From Saprospiraceae bacterium (lineage in GTDB: Bacteria; Bacteroidota; Bacteroidia; Chitinophagales; Saprospiraceae): a stretch of 64,000 nt of DNA. Positions 37,796-47,109 of the stretch are shown piece after piece. The notes beneath the pieces are model-generated. The model was given only the letters and a program-made list of their open reading frames with translations, did not search any database and had not been told where the DNA came from. The translations under genes were made by a program, and so were the position numbers. The stretch spans positions 186,001-250,000 of the forward strand of contig JADJNW010000004.1 in the NCBI GenBank assembly GCA_016714085.1. Direction: 5' to 3'. The stretch's first letter is position 1; each line of letters opens with the position of its first letter.

Positions 37796-38629
37796 TTATA
37801 TTTTCTTTAAAATTATTACATCTTGAAAATCTTCGCAAGCTGCTTTATCTCGTCCACACCAATATCCATAATATGTTTGGGCGATTATTAATCCTGAGTT
37901 TGTAATTTGCGTTTGTAAATAATTTTCTTCAAACGCTACGTTAGCTGATTTTACTTGCTCGTCCATCAAGCGATAATGACCATAATTAAATGGAAAAGCA
38001 AACGCAGGATTGGTAGGCATCAAAGGCGTTGATTCTTCGTTTAACAAGAAAAAAGTTGCAATACAAGTGCCGTCAGGTTTTAAGGTTCTGGAAATTTCTT
38101 GCAAATAATTTTCAGCTTGACTCGGTAATAAATGTGTAAAGACTGAAATCACGATTGTAAAATCGAATGACTCATCATTATAAGGAAATCGAAACTGCGT
38201 AGCATCTTGCCCATCAGCACGATACAAATCATTGTTGATTGGAATATAATTAAAATGAAAATTTGGAAAACGAGTACTGATATTCTTTTGACACCAACGA
38301 ACCCCTAATTTTATTACATCAAAACCTTCATAATGCGCATTTTTATTTAAATATCGAGTAAGCGGTGCTGCCATTCGCCCAATGCCACTGCCCACGTCCA
38401 ACACTTTATGGTCAGGCTGGAGTCCACCTTTTTCTATAAAAAATCGAAGCATTTTCTCACCTTGTGCTTGGAAGTCGCCAGAACCCGTATAAATCAGGCC
38501 TCGCGGTGGCGTAAGCGGATCGCGTTTTCCTGAAAGAGATTCCCAAATATCAAGCGGTAAATAAAAAATCCTTCGAGCTAAAAAGCGCAGTTGAGGAGGC
38601 AATTTGTAAAAAATAGTTCGCAATATCAT
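37796..38629 (-). CDS. Class I SAM-dependent methyltransferase
   Basis: A 277-residue protein with the Rossmann motif I VLDVGSGIGRMA at 76-87 and a typical post-I pattern (YEGFDVIKLGVRWCQ) and motif III-like FDFTIVISVFTHLLP. It begins with a basic membrane-near stretch, perhaps peripheral. It abuts the PhyH gene (stop and start touch at 38629/38630), so they are almost certainly co-transcribed. Such pairs of methyltransferase and phytanoyl-CoA dioxygenase occur in sugar or lipid modification clusters, but the acceptor is unknown. Confidence 0.85.
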   Translation of the reverse strand: MILRTIFYKLPPQLRFLARRIFYLPLDIWESLSGKRDPLTPPRGLIYTGSGDFQAQGEKMLRFFIEKGGLQPDHKVLDVGSGIGRMAAPLTRYLNKNAHYEGFDVIKLGVRWCQKNISTRFPNFHFNYIPINNDLYRADGQDATQFRFPYNDESFDFTIVISVFTHLLPSQAENYLQEISRTLKPDGTCIATFFLLNEESTPLMPTNPAFAFPFNYGHYRLMDEQVKSANVAFEENYLQTQITNSGLIIAQTYYGYWCGRDKAACEDFQDVIILKKI

Positions 38630-39613
38630 TCAATCCTTGATTTCTAGCAATGCCGGGCGTTGGGAAATTTCGTGATAACAGATAATATCCTTGCAAAAAT
38701 AATGCGCCACCATACTTTTGCGGGTAGTGCCTTTATCTCGAATCGCTTCACCACCGTGAATCAAATTAGCGTGCCAGATCAATACGTCCCCTTTTTGCGC
38801 GATAAAATGCTTTTTTTGAAGGCTTTTCGCATTAATAATTTCTGCCATTTTATCTTCATATTGACGATTAGGATTTGATCCTAGCATCCATGCAGTATTC
38901 CCGGAAGGGAAATCATTCGCCAAAGTATAAGGTAAACGGTGGCTTCCAGGATAGAAAAATAGTGGGCCATTCCCTTCATAGCAATCCTCCAGTGCAATCC
39001 AGGCGGCGATCAAGTAGCCGCGCGGCTCGGTGGTCATATGAATAAAATCAGAATGCGCACGCTGTTCGCTTCCTTCAATAAAATTGATGGTGTGAAAAGG
39101 GATTATATTTTTCCCCATCGTAAAGCTGAGCAGCTCCAATAAGCGCGCGTCTCGAAAAAATTGGTCGGCGACTTTTGAGTGCCGATAGGATTCCATGATT
39201 TTTTTGCCTGTGTAATTAAATCCTACTTGTTGTTTATTTAATAAATTATCAATATCTGTATTTAATTGATTTATAGAATCTTCATCGAAAAAACCTTTTA
39301 AAATCATATAGCCATCGTCCACAAATCGGAATAACTCTTCCCGAATTTCCTTTGGAAATTGCTCGAATTTTTTGCTTGCAAATAAACGTTCTTTCGCATT
39401 GGGTTTGTCCAGCCAGGGGATATCTTCACTCGGATTTGGAAAGTCCTGACTTCCGATAGGCGCGTAAATGCTTTTTTTTAAGCCAAATTTCTTATATAAT
39501 TTTACATTATGCTGTAAGTGCTTTTTATTCAGTAAGTTATTTACAACATAAGAAAGCTTGAAACGCCGCAGCAATCCTGTATAATTGCGAAAAAATTTAC
39601 CCAGTGAAATCAT
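38630..39613 (-). CDS. Phytanoyl-CoA dioxygenase (PhyH) family protein
   Basis: A 327-residue non-haem Fe(II)/2-oxoglutarate oxygenase. The iron triad fits His187 and Asp189 (AHSDFIHM), His286 (LIHGGEA); Arg in the RDKGTTRKSM stretch would bind 2-oxoglutarate. It hydroxylates an unknown small molecule, perhaps a lipid or sugar derivative, judged by the neighbouring methyltransferase. The N-terminal 60 residues are not part of the core fold. It is followed directly by the methyltransferase with no gap. Confidence 0.85.
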   Translation of the reverse strand: MISLGKFFRNYTGLLRRFKLSYVVNNLLNKKHLQHNVKLYKKFGLKKSIYAPIGSQDFPNPSEDIPWLDKPNAKERLFASKKFEQFPKEIREELFRFVDDGYMILKGFFDEDSINQLNTDIDNLLNKQQVGFNYTGKKIMESYRHSKVADQFFRDARLLELLSFTMGKNIIPFHTINFIEGSEQRAHSDFIHMTTEPRGYLIAAWIALEDCYEGNGPLFFYPGSHRLPYTLANDFPSGNTAWMLGSNPNRQYEDKMAEIINAKSLQKKHFIAQKGDVLIWHANLIHGGEAIRDKGTTRKSMVAHYFCKDIICYHEISQRPALLEIKD

Positions 39614-39691
39614 ATCGCAAAGATACCTTTCAGAGGCGAAAGGTGAGATTTGAAATTCAAGATATGAACACTTTTAGCGAAATTTCTCTTG

Positions 39692-41626
39692 CTAATCCAA
39701 TTTTTCCAAGCGTTCGATCAATCTCGATGAAATCCGCAGGAAGTCCATTTCTGTGATGATGCCGATCAATTCTTCGTTTTGGACTACTGGCAAGCAGCCG
39801 ATTCTTTTCTCGCGCATAATGCGCAAGGCTTCTACAATAGTCGCTTTCGGGCCAACGGTGATGGGATCTTTAATCATAATATCTTTGACCATAATAGGTA
39901 CTTCCTGTCCATTCATGCGGCTTTTGCGTGCAAAATGGCGCAGCAATAAGCGAGATGTAATTAACCCGCTCAGCTGACCTTTAGAATTTTCCACTGGCAT
40001 ATAACGAATGCGCCGCCAATCCATTAGTTCAGCCACCAATTCGATCAGGTCATCCTTTTGCACGGTGAAGAGATCGGTTTCCATAAATTCCTCCACGCGG
40101 AGCTTGCCGGGGCGGTAGTCGTCGAGGTCGCCCAATTCAGGCATTTCCCAAGTATGCACGGGCATTTCGTTGTTTTGGTTTTTAATAATACTTGCAGTCA
40201 TCACCGTGAGCGCTTCATCCCTGCCACATTCTTTGAGCAATTTGGTGTACGTGCGCAACTGCCAGCGAGCACCGGTCATGTGGTTCTTGGCGCGTTCTTC
40301 AATAATATCAAGATATTTGCTAATATCACCACTATCTACATTTCTGATTTCCAAGCCTTTACGAGCAAGTGGAAGTAATTCATGCAAAACGAGATCGGGT
40401 GCCGAGATTTTTTTGTCTTTGAACCAGTTGAATTTAGTATCGATGCCGAATTGCGCTGCTTTCGCAAAATTATCACGCACATCTTCCCAGGAAAGATTCT
40501 TTCGAATATCCTTACATTCAGTTTCCATACCAATCATTGCACCCAGCCAAAAAGCAGCATTTGCAATTTCGTCCAGCGTCGTTGGCCCGGCCGGCAATAC
40601 TCGATTTTCAATACGCAGATGCGGCTGACCATTCGGGCTGATGCCGTAGCAAGGGCGATTCCAACGATAGACGGTAGAGTTATGCACTTGCAAAGCGCGT
40701 AATTTTGGTGTTAAGCCTTGTTCGATCAATTTTAAGGAATCTTCCTCCACATCGGCGCTGAGCAGTACTCGGAATCGAGCAATATCTTCTTTGTAAATTT
40801 CCAGGATTGATTCATCCAACCAATTCGACCCAAAACTCACGCGGGGACTGCGCTCGCGCATATGATCGTGTGTGGTACGTATGTCTAAAGCCTGCTGAAA
40901 TAAAGCGATCCGACTTTCATGCCAGAGGCGTTTGCCAAATACAATCGGCGAGTTCGCAGCAATCGCCATCACAGGAGCGGCAAGCGTCTGAGCGATGTTG
41001 TACATGCATACAAAATTCCTGGGCGATACCTGCAAATGCACTTGGAAACTGGTGTTGCAAGCTTCCAATAAAGGCGAATCATGCTTCACTAATAGTTCAT
41101 CAATACCCATGAGTCGCAACTCGTAAGCGGAGCCAATCAATTGACTATTAATGGCTTCCATCAAAGCATGGTAGCGAGGCTTATCGGTCAGGTTGCTCAA
41201 TTCCAGATCGATCTTGCGCAAAGTGGGCAGGATGCCTGTGAGTACGACTTCTGCTTTCCATTTTTTGAGCGCTTTGCGAATAATGGCAAGATATTCCCGA
41301 TTTTCCTGCTCCATCAGGCTCAGGCAATTCCCAGTAAATTCACGGGGTGTGAGGTTGGTTTCAAGATTAAATTTCGCCAATTCGGAAGTGAGCCATTCGT
41401 GCTCTTTCATTGTTTCGAGTACCGCCATATTGATGGGTGCCGGCTTAAAGGTTTTTGCATCTACCAGACACATCTCCTGTTCCGCACCAATGCGAACAAT
41501 ATCACTTTCGAACCAATCGTTTTCCAACATATACTCAAAGGCCTGCACGTCTTTGAGCAGATTGCGCACAAAGCGTTGCATGATTAAGTCGTCTTTTACC
41601 GCGAGTGTAACTTTCTGTTCTCCCAT
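39692..41626 (-). CDS. GCS2-type carboxylate-amine ligase fused to two CBS domains
   Basis: A 644-residue fusion. Residues about 20-490 are of the glutamate-cysteine ligase GCS2/YbdK fold (RIGAEQEMCLVDAKT near the start, FQVHLQVSPRNF, RIENRVLPAGPTT). These enzymes join an amine to a carboxylate with ATP, but the substrates of this subfamily are not known; a glutathione role is not certain. Residues about 515-640 carry a CBS pair (FMETDLFTVQKDD and IMIKDPITVGPKATIVEALRIM). CBS pairs bind adenine nucleotides, so the ligase may respond to energy state. There is no adjacent partner gene on this strand; the start at 41626 is a clean ATG. Confidence 0.82.
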   Translation of the reverse strand: MGEQKVTLAVKDDLIMQRFVRNLLKDVQAFEYMLENDWFESDIVRIGAEQEMCLVDAKTFKPAPINMAVLETMKEHEWLTSELAKFNLETNLTPREFTGNCLSLMEQENREYLAIIRKALKKWKAEVVLTGILPTLRKIDLELSNLTDKPRYHALMEAINSQLIGSAYELRLMGIDELLVKHDSPLLEACNTSFQVHLQVSPRNFVCMYNIAQTLAAPVMAIAANSPIVFGKRLWHESRIALFQQALDIRTTHDHMRERSPRVSFGSNWLDESILEIYKEDIARFRVLLSADVEEDSLKLIEQGLTPKLRALQVHNSTVYRWNRPCYGISPNGQPHLRIENRVLPAGPTTLDEIANAAFWLGAMIGMETECKDIRKNLSWEDVRDNFAKAAQFGIDTKFNWFKDKKISAPDLVLHELLPLARKGLEIRNVDSGDISKYLDIIEERAKNHMTGARWQLRTYTKLLKECGRDEALTVMTASIIKNQNNEMPVHTWEMPELGDLDDYRPGKLRVEEFMETDLFTVQKDDLIELVAELMDWRRIRYMPVENSKGQLSGLITSRLLLRHFARKSRMNGQEVPIMVKDIMIKDPITVGPKATIVEALRIMREKRIGCLPVVQNEELIGIITEMDFLRISSRLIERLEKLD

Positions 41627-41850
41627 GACAAACCATTCGTTGTGTAACAGTGAAAAAATTCGGAATTTCAGATAAAATCGAAATAAAAATTATACTGAAG
41701 CTACCGAAAGTTAAGCAGAAATTTGAACCCAAAGAATATTTTACAATAAATCTTTTGATTTTTAAAATTGAGTGCGTTAAGAAAGTTGAGAAAGTCAGGT
41801 GTTTGCTAAAATAAGCCTCTCAACTCCTCAACCGCTAAACATTTTAAAAC

Positions 41851-42381
41851 ATGAGGAAATTACTTACTATTTGTACCGTGATTGTATTGTTTTTGTTGAG
41901 TTGCAGGGGCGATGGACGGGAACGTATTTTTGATATGTTATATCCGAATATCAATTTTGAATTACCTGCCGGACTAAGTTCTGCGATTCCCTGGGCGTAT
42001 GAAGTACAAAGCATATCCAGCAATATTTCTTTTTATTTGAATGAAAACAACGTGGATACTGCCCTGATTGCAGGCATCAATCCTGTATCGGCAAGAATTA
42101 CATCCCTGGATGGCGCTTTTGATTATGAGTTTATAGAAGAAGTGTCTATCCGCATTTGCAATGATGGCCGAACGCCCTGCACGCCTGCGGATGAAGTATT
42201 TTACATCGATGACCTGCGCGGCAAGGCCCGACAGACAATCAATCTTTTACCTTCTTTGCGCAACGCCAAGAAATCGCTCACGCGCAAACACTTTAGAATG
42301 GACATTGTATTTTTCTTGCGCTACTCGTCACCTTATTCTGTGAGTAGCCGTTTGGATATGACATTTGAAGCGGTGAAGTAA
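41851..42381 (+). CDS. Hypothetical lipoprotein
   Basis: A 176-residue protein with a lipoprotein signal (MRKLLTICTVIVLFLLSCRG, lipobox LLSC). After it comes a beta-rich secreted part without known motifs, including ICNDGRTPCTPADEVFYIDD with two Cys about seven residues apart, possibly a disulfide. I do not recognise a family. It stands alone on the plus strand between the GCS2 fusion and the MNT antitoxin gene. The 224-bp gap before it holds only word-like AT-rich sequence. Confidence 0.7.
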   Translation: MRKLLTICTVIVLFLLSCRGDGRERIFDMLYPNINFELPAGLSSAIPWAYEVQSISSNISFYLNENNVDTALIAGINPVSARITSLDGAFDYEFIEEVSIRICNDGRTPCTPADEVFYIDDLRGKARQTINLLPSLRNAKKSLTRKHFRMDIVFFLRYSSPYSVSSRLDMTFEAVK

Positions 42382-42397
42382 TCAGCAAAAGGAATAA

Positions 42398-42428
42398 TTG
42401 CTATAAAACAAGGATTTTATTACATTTG
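42398..42428 (+). promoter_or_regulatory. Promoter of the MNT antitoxin gene
   Basis: TTG (42398-42400), 20 nt, then TACATTTG (42421-42428): a good match to the Bacteroidota TTG-N20-TAnnTTTG promoter. The ATG follows 16 nt later. This is the best-formed promoter in the window. Confidence 0.6.
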
Positions 42429-42444
42429 TAAAAATATTATTTCA

Positions 42445-42726
42445 ATGCTGACGCCTGCACAAGAAGAAATTATTAAAAATATTTTAGCGCCATTCGAACC
42501 TGAAGAAATTGGTGTGTTTGGGTCTTATGCACGCGGAGATCAACATTCCGACAGCGATTTGGATATTTTGGTTACTTTCGGTAAGCGCCTGACACTGTTG
42601 GATTTAGTAGGCTTAGAAATAGAACTCTCAGAGCGATTAGGAATAAAAGTTGATTTGGTTACCCGCAAAGCACTTAGTCCGCTCATTTTACCATTTGTAG
42701 AAAAAGATTTGAAAATGATTGCATAA
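42445..42726 (+). CDS. MNT-type nucleotidyltransferase (antitoxin of an MNT-HEPN pair)
   Basis: A 93-residue minimal nucleotidyltransferase. The signature GSYARG (26-31) with SDSDLD (35-40, Asp38 and Asp40) and a third acidic position KVDLVTR (about 67-73) is complete, so it could still bind or transfer nucleotides. In typical pairs it AMPylates and neutralises a HEPN RNase encoded just downstream. Downstream here only a decayed HEPN tail is left (42746-42888), so the antitoxin is now an orphan. It has its own good promoter. Confidence 0.88.
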   Translation: MLTPAQEEIIKNILAPFEPEEIGVFGSYARGDQHSDSDLDILVTFGKRLTLLDLVGLEIELSERLGIKVDLVTRKALSPLILPFVEKDLKMIA

Positions 42727-42745
42727 TAATTAAAACAGAGCATCA

Positions 42746-42888
42746 TTCGTAAAGTATAGTAGGAATGAGATAAATTAATTCATGACTATTTCGATGTAGA
42801 TTACGAAATAGTCTGGTTTACAGTCGCTTACTTACTTCCTGACTTACAGGAAGAACTCGAATTAATTCTGACTAAAGAAAATAAATAA
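42746..42888 (+). pseudogene. Remnant of a HEPN (DUF86) toxin gene
   Basis: A clear 35-codon C-terminal piece at 42781-42888 (HDYFDVDYEIVW ... LPDLQEELELIL, then TAA) is the conserved end of DUF86 HEPN proteins. Just upstream, GTAGGAATGAGA (42759-42770, reading VGMR) is in another frame; a 2-nt loss joins it to KLIHDYF. The loss falls inside the RxxxxH RNase motif (R..KLIH). The whole N-terminal two thirds are missing. The toxin cannot be made, while the antitoxin stays intact. Confidence 0.75.
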
Positions 42889-42900
42889 ACTTACTTCTCC

Positions 42901-43977
42901 TCAAAACCGATACGCCGCTTTTCGCAATGTTTTTACATCATTAATAGTTTGCATGGGTTTTAAATGCGGGCTCAAGAATTTATAAATCTTTACACGTATT
43001 TCCTGAGCTATTTTAGTATCGAGTCGGTCAAAAGCGTGCCCACCCTCAATATCTTTATATATTTCGTAATCAAATTTCTTGTTTTCTGCTTTTAAGGCCC
43101 TTATTAACTGCTCCACTTCCAAAACATTTACATCTTCATCATTTGTATTGGTATGAATTAATAATGGCGTGTCCTTCATTTTTTCTACATTCCAAATAGG
43201 CGAACGCCTGCGATATTCCTTTACATTTTCTTCCGCCGATTGCCCAATATGATAATCCGCTTCATATAAATTTCGATAACCTTGACTTTTATAGCCCATC
43301 CGCGCCACGAGATCGCTCACAGGTACGCCCGCATAAGCTACCTGATAATCAGTAGGATAGTTAAAAATATTCATCAAGGTAATTAATCCACCATGGCTCC
43401 AGCCAATAATACCTACTCGTTTAGGGTCTATAATATCATAATTATCCACCATATAATCCCGGCTCACTTTTACATCCTCTATTTCCAACCCTCCGTAATC
43501 AATTTTTCTATAAAAACTACTGCCATAGCCTGTGCTGCCGCGATAATCCGCTGCTACTATGATATATCCTTGATATATTAATTCTCGTATAATATGCGCA
43601 TAAGAACTTGTAAAATTGGAATGCACCCCACCATGCGGGAACACGATTAATGGATATTTTTTATTAGCGTCCACACTTTTAGGAATAAACACATACGACC
43701 AGAAAATCACCGGATTACCAGCACCTTGTGCATTAGGATTTTTTTCTTTCCAAACCGGCGGGCCGGTCATTTGCACCCGATCCACAAAAGCGACATCGCC
43801 GACTTTTTCGTACCAGAGTAAATCATCTATTTTTTTATTTATTACATCAAAAGTATGCTGATAACCGTCCACGCGGCTTTGTAATTGCTGGATTTCTTTT
43901 TGAAGATCATCAGTAGATTGTGCGAATATTACTATAGAAAACACACTAAATATAATAAAGAAGAGCGTCATTTTCAT
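42901..43977 (-). CDS. Secreted S9-like alpha/beta hydrolase (prolyl oligopeptidase family)
   Basis: A 358-residue exported hydrolase with a signal peptide (residues 1-20, ending IFAQ). After a coiled-coil-like segment (about 21-55) comes an alpha/beta hydrolase: PHGGVHSNFTSSYA (oxyanion), DYRGSTGYGSSFY, nucleophile Ser194 in GWSHGG, Asp in NTNDEDVNV and His in EGGHAFD. It should act as a periplasmic dipeptidyl or acyl aminopeptidase. The 131-bp gap to the divergent type B sorted protein gene holds both promoters. Confidence 0.85.
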   Translation of the reverse strand: MKMTLFFIIFSVFSIVIFAQSTDDLQKEIQQLQSRVDGYQHTFDVINKKIDDLLWYEKVGDVAFVDRVQMTGPPVWKEKNPNAQGAGNPVIFWSYVFIPKSVDANKKYPLIVFPHGGVHSNFTSSYAHIIRELIYQGYIIVAADYRGSTGYGSSFYRKIDYGGLEIEDVKVSRDYMVDNYDIIDPKRVGIIGWSHGGLITLMNIFNYPTDYQVAYAGVPVSDLVARMGYKSQGYRNLYEADYHIGQSAEENVKEYRRRSPIWNVEKMKDTPLLIHTNTNDEDVNVLEVEQLIRALKAENKKFDYEIYKDIEGGHAFDRLDTKIAQEIRVKIYKFLSPHLKPMQTINDVKTLRKAAYRF

Positions 43978-44108
43978 GGTGAATGCAAATTTCAGGTGTT
44001 AAAAAGCGATGTTTTGAAAATTGAGTGAAAATAGTCAGCCAGACGCATCTTTGCAAAATAAATCGCAATTTTCTAAATTGGGTGTTGCAAATTTCCGATA
44101 TTCAATTT

Positions 44109-45872
44109 ATGAAGACCAAGTACATCAATTTTATGCTGCTTAGTCTGCTATTATCGAGCGGTAACTTGCTTTCTCAGCAATATTTTAAGCTGTTGGAAAA
44201 TCCAGAAAAGTCGTATCATAAAAAAATTACTCGATTCCCGAATGGGGATATATTATTAGGCGACTCACCATTAACCGTTGAAAATGGGGCAGTTGTGCTT
44301 TCAAAATTAGATCAATGCGGGAATGAACTTTGGACCAGGAGTTATCAGTGGAAGCAAAATTATTTGACATTTAAAGATTTTGAAATCAATGAATTGGGTG
44401 AAATTTTTATACTTGGAAGCGCTTATGAAGGATTTGATGAATTAATATTTTTATTAAAATTGGATAAAAACGGGAAAGTAATAAGATTTCGACTTTTTAA
44501 TAGTGGTACGGTCGATCATTTTACTTATTCAATTGACTTACAAGGAAATAAAATTCTGGCTTATGGACTTTTGCTCGGCTGGCGTACTCAAAAACAAAGC
44601 TTTGTTGCTATTTTTGATGAAAAATTAAATTATATAAACGGCACTTCATTTACCCCTTTTGAGTCAGATGGGGATGCGATTATTACAAAAGATGGCGGAT
44701 TTTTATGTCGCTCGGGCATTTATCTTATAAAATTAGATAAACAATATAATTTAGAATGGGCGACCAGTCTGGAAGGCAGCACAGGCTTGTTCCCGATCCT
44801 GGGGCCGGTGGAAGTTGAAGGTGGTTATTTATTTGAATTTTATAATGGAGACCATGCTTTTTTTTATAAAATAGACACCAAAGGTAATCTCGTCTGGACA
44901 AGCGATCAATTTCCTTCTACTTCGTATGCGGCTGATATTCAGGTGTTAAGCGATGGGCGATTGCTTGCTACTTATAATGCTCCTGACCAGAATGAAAATT
45001 ATGTCAGCTTACTTTTATTATCAGCGCAAGGTAAAATATTAGAACAACGCAAATTGAATATTAGTCAGACATTACATACGGGGTTTATTTATCAATCTAT
45101 TAATAAAAAAAGAATCATTAATATTATAGGAAATCAAGATTTATATGCTAATGATGCAGGTAATAATTTTGGCTTCCTGATGCAATTTTCTTTGGACTCT
45201 TTATCTGGCGAATGCTTTGATTGGCAAGGGTTTCATTCGGTGACTCCGAATGAGAGGGATATAAAATTTAATCCACAGGATATTACATTTTTTGATCTGG
45301 CTATAACAAATGTTCAAGAATTTGCGGAAGTAAAATCTGATACTTTATCATTTTCGTTTAAAGAAGTTTGTGATTCTATACCTAATAATATTATTCACAT
45401 AGATACTACTTTATTATGTGGAGAATCCTGGCGGGTCAGCTTGCCCGGCACCGCATTTATTTGGGAAGACGAAGTAAAAGAGAACCCGCGAACGCTTGAA
45501 AAACCTGGAATTTATCGAGCTTCTGATCATAATTGCATTCTGCCGACTACTTATGAATTTACATTGCAAAGAGAACCTTGCGAATGTAATATTTATTTAC
45601 CTACTGCTTTTAGTCCAAATTATGATGGACAAAATGATCGACTCGAATTATTTAGTAATTGTACTTTTCAATATTTACAATTAACAATTTATAACCGCTG
45701 GGGTGATAAAGTATTTGAAAGTAATGATCCCGAGGTGCATTGGAATGGCTTGTTCCGGCAAAAGCCAGCAGAAGCAGGCATTTACGTGGCGATGGTACGC
45801 TATCAATTATTAAATGAAAGTAATGAAATAGAGGAGAATTCGATCGTGCAGAATATCATGTTATTAAGATGA
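44109..45872 (+). CDS. Secreted protein with T9SS type B sorting domain
   Basis: A 587-residue exported protein: the signal peptide begins MKTKYINFMLLSLLLSSGNLLSQ at 44109 (a longer frame starts at 44025 without a signal). The body (about 25-470) is a beta-repeat region of the propeller kind without recognised catalytic residues (repeats such as KLDKNGKVIRFRLF). The C-terminus carries the gliding-motility-associated (type B) domain: NIYLPTAFSPNYDGQNDRLEL, TIYNRWGDKVFES and AGIYVAMVRY. Type IX export to the surface or medium is expected; the ligand is unknown. Confidence 0.8.
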   Translation: MKTKYINFMLLSLLLSSGNLLSQQYFKLLENPEKSYHKKITRFPNGDILLGDSPLTVENGAVVLSKLDQCGNELWTRSYQWKQNYLTFKDFEINELGEIFILGSAYEGFDELIFLLKLDKNGKVIRFRLFNSGTVDHFTYSIDLQGNKILAYGLLLGWRTQKQSFVAIFDEKLNYINGTSFTPFESDGDAIITKDGGFLCRSGIYLIKLDKQYNLEWATSLEGSTGLFPILGPVEVEGGYLFEFYNGDHAFFYKIDTKGNLVWTSDQFPSTSYAADIQVLSDGRLLATYNAPDQNENYVSLLLLSAQGKILEQRKLNISQTLHTGFIYQSINKKRIINIIGNQDLYANDAGNNFGFLMQFSLDSLSGECFDWQGFHSVTPNERDIKFNPQDITFFDLAITNVQEFAEVKSDTLSFSFKEVCDSIPNNIIHIDTTLLCGESWRVSLPGTAFIWEDEVKENPRTLEKPGIYRASDHNCILPTTYEFTLQREPCECNIYLPTAFSPNYDGQNDRLELFSNCTFQYLQLTIYNRWGDKVFESNDPEVHWNGLFRQKPAEAGIYVAMVRYQLLNESNEIEENSIVQNIMLLR

Positions 45873-45892
45873 AAAATCGTATATAGGGCTTT

Positions 45893-46483
45893 TTATTTAC
45901 TTACCGTCTGTAATATTAAACGAATATTTGCCATTGTATGATCGGATTGCATTTCTGTGCAAATGCCATTTTTATAGATATAGCGCGTGATTTTACCATC
46001 CGGCATTTCCAACTCGTAATGATGTTCGCTTGTTTTTCGGATTTTACAAAACTCGCCAAAGCGCTCAGAGAAAACACTGCTAATTCCTTCTGGTTCAATG
46101 TGATATAGCATGGAGACACTAAATATAATATTTTTCTTTAATAAATTTTCTTCGCCATCTGCGGTAATTCGATATTCCTCTCCAGCGCGCTTAGTCTGTG
46201 TAATGGTTTTTATTTTTCCATTCACTTTCTGCATATTAGATGCGCTCCAGAGTTGCCCATTGCGGTATTCTGCCTCCATCAATGTATAAATTTTCACCAG
46301 CGTAAACGCGGTGCTGGACTCCAGTCGCAATGTAAATAAGCCATTCGAAAGCTTGTCCATATTGGCCTTCAGCGTACCGGCCTGTTTTTTGCCGATAAAA
46401 ATATGATAAGTTAAACTTTGTGCTTTTACTTGATTCGCAGACCAGCTTAATAAAATAATATAAAACATTATTTTGAAGGCCAT
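45893..46483 (-). CDS. DUF6134 family secreted protein
   Basis: A 196-residue exported protein (signal MAFKIMFYIILLSWSANQVKAQ). The rest is beta-strand-rich (LTYHIFIGKKQAGTLKANMDKL, then EAEYRNGQLWSAS, SMLYHIEPEG), as in DUF6134 proteins, whose function is unknown. I assign this family from memory of the pattern. It converges with the type B protein (20 bp between the stops), and its own promoter must lie in the 626-bp gap to the right. Confidence 0.65.
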   Translation of the reverse strand: MAFKIMFYIILLSWSANQVKAQSLTYHIFIGKKQAGTLKANMDKLSNGLFTLRLESSTAFTLVKIYTLMEAEYRNGQLWSASNMQKVNGKIKTITQTKRAGEEYRITADGEENLLKKNIIFSVSMLYHIEPEGISSVFSERFGEFCKIRKTSEHHYELEMPDGKITRYIYKNGICTEMQSDHTMANIRLILQTVSK

Positions 46484-47109
46484 ATTTATATTTTTATTTT
46501 AACTTATTCATAATCAATGAAAAAGCGCCTCCGATTTAACGAAGCAATGCAGAGAAATTATATTCGCAAAACAAATAAATAGGGAGGCGCCGGATAAATT
46601 GTATAGCTATTTTTTATTGTAAAGGCTTAATTTTAAAGGTGTTTGAATGTAATTTAAAATTTCCCAGGGATTTATTTTTTAACATTTCAAGCATCTAAAT
46701 TATTAAAAGCGACCGTGTGTAAAATATTATAAATTGATTTTTAAAATATAATAATTTACATTGTAAATAAAGTAAAATCTCCAGAATTACATGATTCTGA
46801 TATAAAAAGGTTGCAGCTTTTTTTTGATAATTTTATTATAAAGATGAGATTATAGAATCCTACCCCTATTGAAGAAAGCAATTTTTTAGAAATGAGAATT
46901 GAATAAAAAAGAAAGTCGCTAATTCCGGAGACTAGCGACTTATGTATATGAAGGAAAACATGGTGTATTTCAAGTCTATATATGGGAGATGCCTTTAAAA
47001 AGAAAAACGTTGCCTGATACGGGCATAATTTTTCAAGAAATTTGACAATTTTAAAAAGCAAATGTGTATTGATTTGTTCAACAGCGGATTAAATTAGGAA
47101 GGAAATTTT
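46484..47109. other. 626-bp gene-poor gap with an unexplained inverted repeat
   Basis: Strongly AT-rich sequence between DUF6134 and the thiolase gene, both on the minus strand. It contains a GC-rich inverted repeat, GCGCCTCC at 46525-46532 and GGAGGCGC at 46583-46590 (50 nt apart), an imperfect CAGAAT/ATTCTG hairpin near 46784-46801, and the terminator at 46901-46941. I see no convincing gene here. Confidence 0.6.
46901..46941 (-). terminator. Intrinsic terminator behind the thiolase gene
   Basis: A perfect 9-bp stem, AAGTCGCTA and TAGCGACTT, with an 11-nt loop (46913-46941). On the minus strand it is followed by TCTTTTTTATTC. It lies 169 nt after the thiolase stop codon. Confidence 0.7.

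Noticed and set aside
46756..47061. Minus-strand 101-codon open frame
   Set aside because: It runs through the perfect terminator hairpin and its sequence has no domain-like features; AT-rich chance frame.
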